From contig JAEWQZ010000200.1 of assembly GCA_023460255.1 (NCBI GenBank), positions 1 to 6,092 of the forward strand: 6,092 bases of DNA. The letters run 5' to 3'. The notes below the pieces were generated by a model, which was not told the DNA's origin, searched no databases, and saw only the letters and a program-made list of their open reading frames with translations. Positions 1 to 4,764 of the stretch are shown in pieces. Source of the DNA: Actinomycetes bacterium (GTDB lineage: Bacteria > Actinomycetota > Actinomycetes > Actinomycetales > Cellulomonadaceae). The translations under genes and the position numbers were made by a program. The stretch's first letter is position 1. Each line of letters begins with the position of its first letter.

Positions 1-466
1 CCGCTCCGGCGTACCGGAACGGCTCGAGCTCGTCGTCCCACGCCTGGCCGAGGGCGAGCTCGAGCTCGCGGGCGAGGCGCGCGGGGTCGCCGGCGTGCTC
101 CAGGGCCGCACGCACCCGGTCCTCCGGAACGAGGGTGTTGCCGTGCACGTCGGTCACCGCATGGAAGATCCCGAGGTCCGGCGTGTGGCTCCATCGCGCG
201 CCGTCGGTCCCGTGGCTGGGCTCCTCCGTCACCTCGTAGCGCAGGTGCGCCCAGCCGCGTAGGGCCGACGTGAGGCGCGCGCCGGTGCCGGCCAGGCCCT
301 GCCAGGAGTGCTCGGCGCGGAAGAGACCGGGCGCAGCCGGCTGCTCCGTCCAGTCCAGCGACAGGCGCGACCCGAGGACGCCACCGGCCGCCCACTCGAT
401 GTGGGGGCACAGCGCCCGGGGTGCTGAGTGCACGAAAAGGACGCCGCGGGTGATGGCACCGGCCAT
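1..466 (-). CDS. DUF3145 family protein, 3' end cut off by the window
   Basis: The first 155 codons are present; the stop lies beyond the left edge. I recognise DUF3145 from its run of conserved segments: FVHSAPRALCPHIEWA (residues 11-26), DWTEQP (38-43), SWQG (54-57), TPDLGIFHAVTD (95-106), PEDRVR (114-119) and WDDELEPFRYAGA (143-155). Members I know of are about 165 aa, so only the last ten or so residues should be missing. No signal peptide or membrane segment is visible, so a soluble cytoplasmic protein is expected. The family is nearly universal in Actinobacteria but its function is unknown to me. The ATG is supported by GGAGG (complement of 473-477) six bases upstream. It follows def on the same strand with 142 bases between them, so cotranscription is possible but not shown. 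Family call is firm; role is open. Confidence 0.93.
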   Translation of the reverse strand, partial: MAGAITRGVLFVHSAPRALCPHIEWAAGGVLGSRLSLDWTEQPAAPGLFRAEHSWQGLAGTGARLTSALRGWAHLRYEVTEEPSHGTDGARWSHTPDLGIFHAVTDVHGNTLVPEDRVRAALEHAGDPARLARELELALGQAWDDELEPFRYAGA

Positions 467-545
467 GTCAGTCCTCCGCTCGGTCGAGGTGCGTCTTCCC
501 CAACGACCTCGTCACGAACGAAGCGGGACGGTCCAGCAGCACGAT

Positions 546-560
546 CCTGCGGCGTGCAGG
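546..560 (-). terminator. Weak stem-loop downstream of def
   Basis: CCTGC (546-550) pairs perfectly with GCAGG (556-560) around a 5-base loop, about 50 bases after the def stop. There is no T-tract. A stem this short is common by chance at this GC content, so it is only a weak terminator candidate between def and the DUF3145 gene. I see nothing else convincing in 467-608, including no clear promoter for the DUF3145 gene. Confidence 0.2.
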
Positions 561-608
561 CACCAGCATGCCCGACGCACGGCGCCAAGGCCAGCAGGAA
601 CGCCGACG

Positions 609-1100
609 TCAGCCGAGCTGCTCGCGGATCGCGCGCATCGCCTGGCGGCGCTCCGGGCGGTCCAGACGGTCGAGGAACAGCATCCCGTCGAGGTGGTCGC
701 ACTCGTGCTGGAGGGCCCGCGCCATGAGCTCGGTGCCCTCGATGACGACGGGCCGTCCGTCGAGGTCCTCGCCCTCGACGCGGGCGTACCAGGCACGCTT
801 CGTCGGGAACCAGAGCCCGGGCACCGACAGGCACCCCTCGTCGCCGTCCTGGTACTCGTCCTCCGACACCTCGACGAGCCGCGGGTTGAGCACGTAGCCG
901 ATCTCGTCGTCGATGTTCCAGGAGAAGGCCCGCAGGTTGACGCCGATCTGGTTCGCGGCCAGGCCGGCGCGCCCCTCGGCGTCGACGGTCTCGAGGAGGT
1001 CCTCCACCAGCGACTTCACGCGCGCGTCGCGGTCACGGATCGGTTCGCACGGGGTGCGCAGGACGGGGTCGCCGACGACGCGGATGTCACGCATGGCCAT
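609..1100 (-). CDS. def: Peptide deformylase
   Basis: This 163-aa metalloenzyme removes the formyl group from the N-terminal formyl-methionine of nascent proteins in the cytoplasm. All three family motifs are visible: motif 1 as GLAANQIG (46-53), motif 2 as EGCLSVPG (88-95) and motif 3 as QHECDHLDG (131-139). Cys90, His132 and His136 should bind the metal and Glu133 should be the catalytic base. Length and the N-terminal VVGDPVLRTP segment fit the family. Three in-frame ATGs are possible: 1109, 1100 and 1094. I chose 1100 because GGAAGG (complement of 1110-1115) is nine bases upstream of it; the same box abuts the 1109 ATG with no spacing. The first glycine of motif 1 (usually GxGLAA) is Arg44 here, a modest departure. 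Identity is very secure; the exact start is less so. Confidence 0.96.
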   Translation of the reverse strand: MAMRDIRVVGDPVLRTPCEPIRDRDARVKSLVEDLLETVDAEGRAGLAANQIGVNLRAFSWNIDDEIGYVLNPRLVEVSEDEYQDGDEGCLSVPGLWFPTKRAWYARVEGEDLDGRPVVIEGTELMARALQHECDHLDGMLFLDRLDRPERRQAMRAIREQLG

Positions 1101-1211
1101 GGCGGTCATCCTTCCACGACGTCGCGCGTGGACGCCGCGACGCCCACGGTTCCTCGGGGCCGCGTGATCGATCCGCGTCCCGCACACCGCGCGTGCCGCC
1201 GACGCGCGGCC

Positions 1212-1217
1212 TAGGCT
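1212..1217 (+). promoter_or_regulatory. Candidate -10 box for the YtxH-like gene
   Basis: TAGGCT fits the actinobacterial TAnnnT -10 pattern and lies 57 bases before the ATG at 1275, giving a leader of about 50 bases with its own ribosome binding site. No TTGACA-like -35 is visible at the expected spacing (about 1189-1194). It is in the divergent region shared with def, for which I find no clear promoter. Confidence 0.4.
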
Positions 1218-1274
1218 CGGGACGGCAAGGCGCCGCGTGGTCGACGCGAGGCGCAGAGGCGACGGGAGGACGAC

Positions 1275-1577
1275 ATGCGGACCAAGGCGGCATTCCTCAT
1301 CGGCGGTGCGATCGGCTACGTGCTCGGCACGCGTGCCGGCCGGGAGCAGTTCGACAAGATCCGCAGCCAGGCCCAGCGCATGTGGGAGGACCCGCGCGTG
1401 CAGGACACGGTCTCCGACGTCGAGCAGCGCGCCGGCGCGCTGTTGCGGGAGAAGGCACCCGAGATCAAGGACAAGGTCACCGGCGCCGTGCGGTCCGCGA
1501 CGGAGACGGTCCGCGCCCGTACGGGCGACGGCGGCCCGGACAACCCCACAGCGACGGCCAACGGTTCCACGGCCTGA
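1275..1577 (+). CDS. YtxH-like small membrane-anchored protein
   Basis: A 100-aa protein with one glycine-rich hydrophobic segment near the N-terminus (about 5-19, ending GYVLGTRAGR), then a charged, probably helical stretch (22-82) and a polar tail rich in Gly, Thr and Asn. The pattern of a short membrane segment with G(Y)xxGxRAGR followed by QAQRMWEDPRVQD resembles actinobacterial proteins annotated as YtxH domain proteins. The biochemical role of these is unknown; a stress or envelope link is only suggested by Bacillus YtxH. The start is well supported: GGGAGGA (1264-1270) lies four bases before the ATG. The 61-aa membrane-protein gene follows after 18 bases on the same strand. Coding status is firm, the family label fairly so. 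Confidence 0.85.
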   Translation: MRTKAAFLIGGAIGYVLGTRAGREQFDKIRSQAQRMWEDPRVQDTVSDVEQRAGALLREKAPEIKDKVTGAVRSATETVRARTGDGGPDNPTATANGSTA

Positions 1578-1582
1578 CCGGG

Positions 1583-1588
1583 CACACT
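1583..1588 (+). promoter_or_regulatory. Candidate -10 box for a leaderless start at 1596
   Basis: CACACT lies seven bases before the GTG at 1596, the spacing expected if transcription begins at the start codon. It departs from TAnnnT at the first base. There is no recognisable Shine-Dalgarno sequence for this gene, which favours the leaderless reading. No -35 match is clear. Confidence 0.35.
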
Positions 1589-1595
1589 GTCCGGC

Positions 1596-1781
1596 GTGGC
1601 CTACGTGACCCTTGCGCTCGGCGGCGTCCTGACGATCGGCGGGGCCGGCGCGCTCGTCGTCGCCTTCCGCCACGGCCAGGCCGGGCGGAGGGACGCCGAG
1701 CGGACGTGGTTCCGCCTCGCCGTCGGCGCGCTGGCCCTCGGGTCCGTGGGCTTCCTCGCCACCGTCGTGCTCGCCGGGTGA
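1596..1781 (+). CDS. Small protein with two membrane helices, unknown function
   Basis: A 61-aa protein starting with GTG. Residues 2-24 form a hydrophobic Gly/Ala/Val-rich helix, 25-38 are a basic loop (HGQAGRRDAERTW), and 39-60 form a second hydrophobic helix. A hairpin-like inner-membrane protein with a positively charged, probably cytoplasmic loop is the natural reading. I do not recognise a family. Codon use has the expected strong GC third-position bias, and the reading frame fills the gap between the YtxH-like gene (18 bases upstream) and the convergent lipoprotein gene (13 bases downstream), which supports it as real. There is no Shine-Dalgarno match before the GTG; a leaderless start is suggested instead. 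It could be cotranscribed with the YtxH-like gene. Confidence 0.72.
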   Translation: MAYVTLALGGVLTIGGAGALVVAFRHGQAGRRDAERTWFRLAVGALALGSVGFLATVVLAG

Positions 1782-1790
1782 CGTCCGGCG
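1772..1790. terminator. Hairpin between convergent genes, possible two-way terminator
   Basis: CGCCGG (1772-1777) pairs perfectly with CCGGCG (1785-1790) around a 7-base loop. The stem spans the stop of the 61-aa gene and ends four bases short of the lipoprotein stop codon on the other strand. There is no T-tract on either side, so termination is inferred from position and stem only. Confidence 0.4.
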
Positions 1791-1794
1791 CGGC

Positions 1795-2529
1795 TCAGAA
1801 GCAGGCGCCCGCGACGTTCCCGCTGTTCGCCGTCGCGAAGTCCGGTGCGACGCCGGCCTCGAGCACCCGCACGAGGATGACCATCTCTGGCGTGCCCGGC
1901 GGCAGCAGGTCGTCCGCGTCGCCCTGCGTCTCGAAGACGACGGTGCCCGACGCGTCGGACCGCCACCACACCTGCGAGACCGGACCGGCGAACGGGCCCG
2001 ACAGGTCGGGATAGGTCTGCTGGAGCTCGGCGAGCGTCGACGTCACGCCGATCCCCTCGGGGGTGCGTGGGCTGACGCCCATCACGTCGATGCGGTGCAC
2101 CCCCGTGTCGTCGGCATCGACGTAGAACGGCGGCGCGGGCTCGCTCATGTAGTTGATGTCGGTGCCGTAGCCCGCCGGGACCCAGCGCGCAGGGTCGTCG
2201 GGCGTACCGAGCTCGTCGCTCACGCAGTACTCGGGGTCGAGGGCGATCATCTCGGCACCGGGGTTGCCGACGGGCGGGACGCCGACCGTCAGGGGACCGA
2301 GCCCGCTCGTGGTGATCACGAGGTCCGCGAGCTCCGGGTGCGGGTCCACGGCGGCCTCGGTGGGCGTCTCGGTGGGCGTCTCCGTGGGCTCGGGTGCCTC
2401 CTCGGTCGCCGACGGCGTGGGCGTCGGGGTCGCGGCCGGGCCGGTGCCGGGATCGCACGCGGCAAGACCCGCGACGATCAGGCAGGCGGTGGCCAGGGGC
2501 AGCACGCGGACCGTACGGCGGACGGGCAT
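1795..2529 (-). CDS. Secreted lipoprotein of unknown function
   Basis: A 244-aa protein with a classic lipoprotein signal peptide: basic start (MPVRRTVR), hydrophobic core, and lipobox LAAC with Cys25 as the residue to be lipidated. It should be exported and anchored on the outer face of the membrane. Residues 26-62 are a Thr/Pro/Glu/Ala-rich linker with PTETPTE-type repeats, as expected for a flexible wall-spanning stalk. The folded part (about 63-244) has two further cysteines, Cys102 and Cys243, which could form a disulfide. I recognise no enzyme motif. The start is supported by AGAGGAA five bases before the ATG. It converges with the 61-aa membrane-protein gene and lies downstream of the GNAT gene on the same strand, with 127 bases and a hairpin between. 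Lipoprotein nature is firm; function is unknown. Confidence 0.88.
   Translation of the reverse strand: MPVRRTVRVLPLATACLIVAGLAACDPGTGPAATPTPTPSATEEAPEPTETPTETPTEAAVDPHPELADLVITTSGLGPLTVGVPPVGNPGAEMIALDPEYCVSDELGTPDDPARWVPAGYGTDINYMSEPAPPFYVDADDTGVHRIDVMGVSPRTPEGIGVTSTLAELQQTYPDLSGPFAGPVSQVWWRSDASGTVVFETQGDADDLLPPGTPEMVILVRVLEAGVAPDFATANSGNVAGACF
2357..2392 (-). repeat. Three 12-bp tandem units in the lipoprotein linker
   Basis: Two identical copies of TCGGTGGGCGTC (2357-2368, 2369-2380) are followed by a degenerate third (2381-2392). On the coding strand they encode the repeated four-residue Pro-Thr-Glu-Thr-like linker units. In-frame tandem repeats of this type can change linker length by slippage without breaking the protein. 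Confidence 0.75.
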
Positions 2530-2610
2530 CGGCGTTCCTCTCGCGGGGCTCGGTCCGATCATCGCAGCCAGTCCCGCGGCCGGGAAGCCGCCCCGCCCGC
2601 GGCTGCCGGT

Positions 2611-2640
2611 GGGCGACGCCTGAGCCGCGCGGCTCCGCCC
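2611..2640 (-). terminator. Two-part hairpin downstream of the GNAT gene
   Basis: A perfect 14-bp palindrome, GAGCCGCGCGGCTC (2622-2635), is flanked by GGGCG (2611-2615) and CGCCC (2636-2640), which also pair, leaving a 6-base bulge on one side. It begins 16 bases after the GNAT stop on the minus strand. No T-tract follows. It probably separates GNAT transcription from the lipoprotein gene, whose own promoter I could not identify in 2530-2610. Confidence 0.42.
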
Positions 2641-2656
2641 GATGCTTGCGGTGCCG

Positions 2657-3565
2657 CTAGGACCCTCCGTGGTCGGCGTCGAACAGCCACCAGGTCCCGC
2701 CCGTGATCGCGGCGAACCCGAGGCGTCGGTAGAACTCCTGGTCCGAGCCGACGTACGCGCGCTCGGCGCCGAGGTCCCGGGCCCGGCGCACCCCCTCGAG
2801 GACGGCGGCACGCCCGCAGCCCCGGCGGCGCCAGGCGGGGTCGGCGCACACCGGCTCGACCATGGCGTAGGGCGCCCCTGGCCACAACCACACCCCGCAG
2901 AACGCCGCGTACCCACCGTCCGGAGCACGGACCAGAACCTGGAGGTCGGCCCGCTGGCGGGGCGAGGTCGTGGAGCGCTCGCGCCAGGCCAGCGCGGACG
3001 GCGACCAGTCCGGCTCGCCCTGGTGGCCGAACCCGCGGTGCAGCAGGCGGTGGAACGCCCGCAGGTCCCAGTCCTCGTCCAGGCCCAGGACCGAGAACCC
3101 CGCCGGGAGCTCGTACGCCAGGTCACCCCGCAGGTCGAGGACGGAGTTCGGATCGCCGTCGCCCGTGCGGACGAAGCCCCGTCGTCCGACGAGAGCCGCC
3201 AGCTCACGGTCGTCATCGGGCACGAGCACCCGGACCCTGCCCTCGACGGACAGCCGCTCGACAGCGTGGTCGACCATGTCCGGGAGGAGGTCCCGGTGCG
3301 CGGGGTCGACGACGACCCACGCCTCGCCGGGCTTCTGCTCGTAGGTGACGAGGCCGACGATGCCACCGGCGCGCTCCCAGATCCCGATCCGGCCCAGCGA
3401 CGCCGTGTCCAGGTGGGGCAGGGTGAAGTTCCACTCCCAGCGCGCCCACAAGAACCCCGGGGTGCGGACCAGGTCGGCGTTGAGGCGCACCAGGAACTCG
3501 CGCACGGCGAGGAAGTCGTCGCTGAAGCCCGGCACCTCGGTGTGTGACCGCACGGATCCCTCCAT
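2657..3565 (-). CDS. GNAT-family N-acetyltransferase, two-domain
   Basis: A 302-aa soluble protein that should transfer an acetyl group from acetyl-CoA to an amine; the substrate cannot be read from the sequence. The C-terminal half (about 155-290) is the recognisable GNAT domain: VEPVCADPAWRRRGCGR (236-252) contains the acetyl-CoA pyrophosphate loop in R/QxxGxG form (R246, G249, G251), and FYRRLGF (278-284) is the usual late motif. The N-terminal half (about 58-135) repeats the general GNAT layout, ending in ALVGRRGFVRTG, but lacks the clear CoA loop, so it is probably a degenerate second domain. Start choice is uncertain. The ATG at 3565 has only AGGGG eleven bases upstream, and that box sits inside a hairpin stem. 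A GTG at 3553 has GGAGG five bases upstream and is a serious alternative giving 298 aa. Residue numbers use the longer form. The gene lies 43 bases downstream of a tRNA on the same strand. Confidence 0.9.
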   Translation of the reverse strand: MEGSVRSHTEVPGFSDDFLAVREFLVRLNADLVRTPGFLWARWEWNFTLPHLDTASLGRIGIWERAGGIVGLVTYEQKPGEAWVVVDPAHRDLLPDMVDHAVERLSVEGRVRVLVPDDDRELAALVGRRGFVRTGDGDPNSVLDLRGDLAYELPAGFSVLGLDEDWDLRAFHRLLHRGFGHQGEPDWSPSALAWRERSTTSPRQRADLQVLVRAPDGGYAAFCGVWLWPGAPYAMVEPVCADPAWRRRGCGRAAVLEGVRRARDLGAERAYVGSDQEFYRRLGFAAITGGTWWLFDADHGGS

Positions 3566-3574
3566 GGTCGCCCG

Positions 3575-3592
3575 GGCCCCTCGACAGGGGCC
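3575..3592 (-). terminator. Strong hairpin between tRNA(CAU) and the GNAT gene
   Basis: GGCCCCT (3575-3581) pairs perfectly with AGGGGCC (3586-3592) around a 4-base loop. On the minus strand it begins 16 bases after the tRNA 3' end, the right place for a tRNA terminator, although no T-tract follows. It also buries the AGGGG box that would serve the GNAT ATG at 3565. Confidence 0.5.
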
Positions 3593-3608
3593 GCGGATGG
3601 CGGACCGG

Positions 3609-3682
3609 TGGGCCAGGCGGGGCTCGAACCCGCGACCGACGGATTATGAGTCCGCTGCTCTGACCTGCTGAGCTACTGGCCC
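3609..3682 (-). tRNA. tRNA with anticodon CAU, probably elongator tRNA-Met
   Basis: The minus strand folds as a 74-base tRNA. The acceptor stem GGGCCAG/CTGGCCC is perfect, the D-stem is GCTC/GAGC, the anticodon stem is GCGGA/TCCGT with loop CTCATAA, and the T-arm is GCGGG-TTCGAGC-CCCGC. The anticodon CAU is the complement of 3646-3648. The discriminator is A (complement of 3609) and is followed by CCG, so CCA is not encoded. It is not the initiator: base 1 pairs with base 72, and the anticodon stem lacks the three stacked G-C pairs. CAU can also belong to tRNA-Ile2, read AUA after lysidine modification; I prefer Met but cannot settle it by eye. Confidence 0.9.
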
Positions 3683-3691
3683 GCGCCCGCC

Positions 3692-3697
3692 AGGCTA
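3692..3697 (-). promoter_or_regulatory. Candidate -10 box for the tRNA(CAU) gene
   Basis: On the minus strand TAGCCT lies nine bases before the first base of the tRNA. It fits TAnnnT. The expected -35 position (about 3715-3720) does not resemble TTGACA; a perfect palindrome lies just beyond it at 3722-3733. Confidence 0.45.
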
Positions 3698-3709
3698 CCG
3701 GCCCGGGGC

Positions 3710-3733
3710 GTGCACCGGCCTGCACCCGGGTGC
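3710..3733. other. Overlapping inverted repeats upstream of tRNA(CAU)
   Basis: GCACCCGGGTGC (3722-3733) is a perfect 12-bp palindrome. It overlaps a second inverted repeat, GTGCA (3710-3714) with TGCAC (3721-3725) around six bases. The pair lies in the 104-base region between the divergent tRNA(CAU) and kinase-remnant genes, beside the expected -35 of the tRNA. Such symmetry could be an operator, but nothing else identifies a regulator. Confidence 0.35.
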
Positions 3734-3774
3734 GGGGACGCGACGGCGTCGGGGGGCCGTACGAGCCGGCAGGC

Positions 3775-3780
3775 TACGGT
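3775..3780 (+). promoter_or_regulatory. Candidate -10 box for a leaderless start at 3787
   Basis: TACGGT fits TAnnnT and lies six bases before the ATG at 3787. No Shine-Dalgarno sequence is present. The expected -35 position is a run of G with no match. The arrangement suggests that the kinase remnant kept its original promoter and leaderless start. Confidence 0.4.
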
Positions 3781-3786
3781 CCTGGC

Positions 3787-4053
3787 ATGACGCCCGTCGT
3801 GGTCGCCGGGCCGGCGTCCTGGGACACGCTCGTCGACGTGGCGGGCAAGGCCGAAGTGGCCGCGGCGGTCGCCCGCGCGCAGGTCGTGGTCGCCGACCTG
3901 GCCGACCACGCCCGGGCGGTGCTGCGCCTGGCGCGCGACGCCGACCGCGAGCTGTGGTGCGACCTGCACGACTGGGACGGGCGGGAGGCGTTCTGCACGC
4001 GGCGCGTTTGCGGCGCCGACGGGCCGTCGGAGGGCTCTCGGGGCTCCGGTTAG
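3787..4053 (+). pseudogene. Remnant of a PfkB-family carbohydrate kinase
   Basis: The 88-codon frame begins VVVAGPASWDTLVDV (residues 4-18), which resembles the first strand of a PfkB/ribokinase-type sugar kinase (typically GPASWNTLV). From about residue 33 it continues QVVVADLADHARAVL and then LWCDLHDWDGREAF (66-79), which resembles the middle of the same family (the WxDxHDYDG region). In intact members of about 280-300 aa these segments lie roughly 100 or more residues apart; here about 14 residues separate them, including AGKA, perhaps a scrap of the SAGKALHLA segment. The C-terminal half, with the GAGDxF catalytic motif, is absent, and codons after about 3996 lose coding character. This indicates an internal deletion plus loss of the 3' end. 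The frame stops at TAG 4051-4053, inside the -10 box of the next gene. It could be called a small hypothetical CDS instead. Kinase function is not possible. Confidence 0.7.
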
Positions 4054-4056
4054 GTT
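4051..4056 (+). promoter_or_regulatory. Candidate -10 box for a leaderless start at 4063
   Basis: TAGGTT fits TAnnnT and ends six bases before the ATG at 4063. The intervening GGGGGC is a poor Shine-Dalgarno sequence and too close, so a leaderless transcript is the likelier reading. No -35 match is evident near 4028-4033. Confidence 0.45.
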
Positions 4057-4062
4057 GGGGGC

Positions 4063-4569
4063 ATGTCCCTGCTGCGCCGCACTCCCCTGCCCGACGACGT
4101 CCGGTCCCGCCTCGACCTCGCGCGCGGTGAGCGGGTCCTCGCCGCCGGACGGCTCACCGACGGCTGGGCGGTGGCCACCACGGCGGACCTCGCCGTCGTC
4201 CCCACCGAGGGCGAGCCGGTGCGCCGAGCCTGGACCGACGTGGCCACGGCCCGGCTCGACCCCGAAGGGCGGACCGTGACCGTCACCTGGGTCGACGGTG
4301 CGACGCCGACGGTGCTGCGCCTCGCCGACGACGGTGCCGGCCGGCTGCCGGCCGTGCTGCGCCAGTGCGTGGACTCCTCGGTCGTGCACAGCGAGCGCGT
4401 GCTGCTGGCCGACCGCACTGCCGTGCAGGTCGTGCTGCGCCGGGACGCGAACCGTCGCCTGTTCACGCAGGTCATCGGCCCGGGCGGGGTCGACCTCGAC
4501 GACCCGGCGACGGCTGCCGCGGTCGACGCGGCCGAGCTGCGGGTCCGCGAGGCGGCAGGGCTCGTCTGA
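4063..4569 (+). CDS. Conserved-type actinobacterial protein of unknown function
   Basis: A 168-aa soluble protein without signal peptide or membrane segments. The N-terminus (LPDDVRSRLDLARGERVLAA, 9-28) is followed by alternating short beta-type segments: WAVATTADLAVVP (35-47), a TVTVTWVDG strand (71-79), then a helical stretch and VQVVLRRDANRRLFTQV (121-137). The C-terminus ends in an alanine-rich helix. The layout recalls PH-like barrels seen in other actinobacterial proteins of this size, but that is an impression from the strand pattern. I recall similar unnamed proteins in Streptomyces and relatives and know of no function. Codon bias is strong throughout. The start is chosen from the TAGGTT box six bases upstream. 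A terminator-like hairpin follows five bases after the stop, so it is probably monocistronic. Confidence 0.85.
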   Translation: MSLLRRTPLPDDVRSRLDLARGERVLAAGRLTDGWAVATTADLAVVPTEGEPVRRAWTDVATARLDPEGRTVTVTWVDGATPTVLRLADDGAGRLPAVLRQCVDSSVVHSERVLLADRTAVQVVLRRDANRRLFTQVIGPGGVDLDDPATAAAVDAAELRVREAAGLV

Positions 4570-4574
4570 CCAGG

Positions 4575-4598
4575 GGCGGGCGGCACGCGCGGCCCGCC
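4575..4598 (+). terminator. Terminator-like hairpin after the 168-aa gene
   Basis: GGCGGGC (4575-4581) pairs perfectly with GCCCGCC (4592-4598) around a 10-base loop, five bases after the stop codon. There is no T-tract, as is usual for terminators in very GC-rich actinobacteria. It would insulate tRNA-Asn from the upstream gene. Confidence 0.5.
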
Positions 4599-4641
4599 AG
4601 GACGGTGCGTCCGGGGCCACGGAGCACCGCTGCGGATCGGG

Positions 4642-4647
4642 TAGCAT
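4642..4647 (+). promoter_or_regulatory. Candidate -10 box for tRNA-Asn
   Basis: TAGCAT fits TAnnnT closely and lies 12 bases before the first tRNA base at 4660. The expected -35 position (about 4619-4624) does not match TTGACA. Confidence 0.5.
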
Positions 4648-4659
4648 TGCCGGGCACGA

Positions 4660-4735
<76 letters not shown>

Positions 4736-4737
4736 GA

Positions 4738-4761
4738 CGCCGGCCGGCTCGACACCCGGCG
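4738..4761. terminator. Hairpin between tRNA-Asn and the convergent hydrolase gene
   Basis: CGCCGG (4738-4743) pairs with CCGGCG (4756-4761) around a 12-base loop that begins with a CCGGC able to compete for the same pairing. It fills the 29-base gap between the two convergent genes. No T-tract is present, so this is a weak candidate for termination in both directions. Confidence 0.33.
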
Positions 4762-4764
4762 CGC

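Noticed and set aside
54..69. Perfect 16-bp palindrome GCGAGCTCGAGCTCGC
   Set aside because: It lies inside the DUF3145 coding region and is explained by the codons for Glu-Leu-Glu-Leu in a conserved helix.
270..1214. Plus-strand 314-codon open frame over the DUF3145 and def genes
   Set aside because: It is the antisense of two recognisable genes. Long antisense frames are expected at this GC content, and its product resembles nothing known to me.
1101..1274. Possible riboswitch or small RNA in the def / YtxH-like divergent region
   Set aside because: I saw no conserved riboswitch core and no strong extended hairpin, only a -10-like box and GC-rich sequence.
1101..1673. Long upstream extension of the def reading frame on the minus strand
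   Set aside because: It would run through the promoter region and the YtxH-like gene in antisense. The def start with a spaced ribosome site at 1100 matches the family N-terminus.
2530..3366. N-terminal extension of the lipoprotein frame through the GNAT gene
   Set aside because: The signal peptide and lipobox begin at 2529 with a ribosome site just upstream. The extension is an out-of-frame shadow of the GNAT gene.
2642..3547. Plus-strand 301-codon open frame over the GNAT gene
   Set aside because: It mirrors the GNAT gene, which has clear family motifs. The antisense product has low-complexity Arg/Pro/Gly-rich composition.
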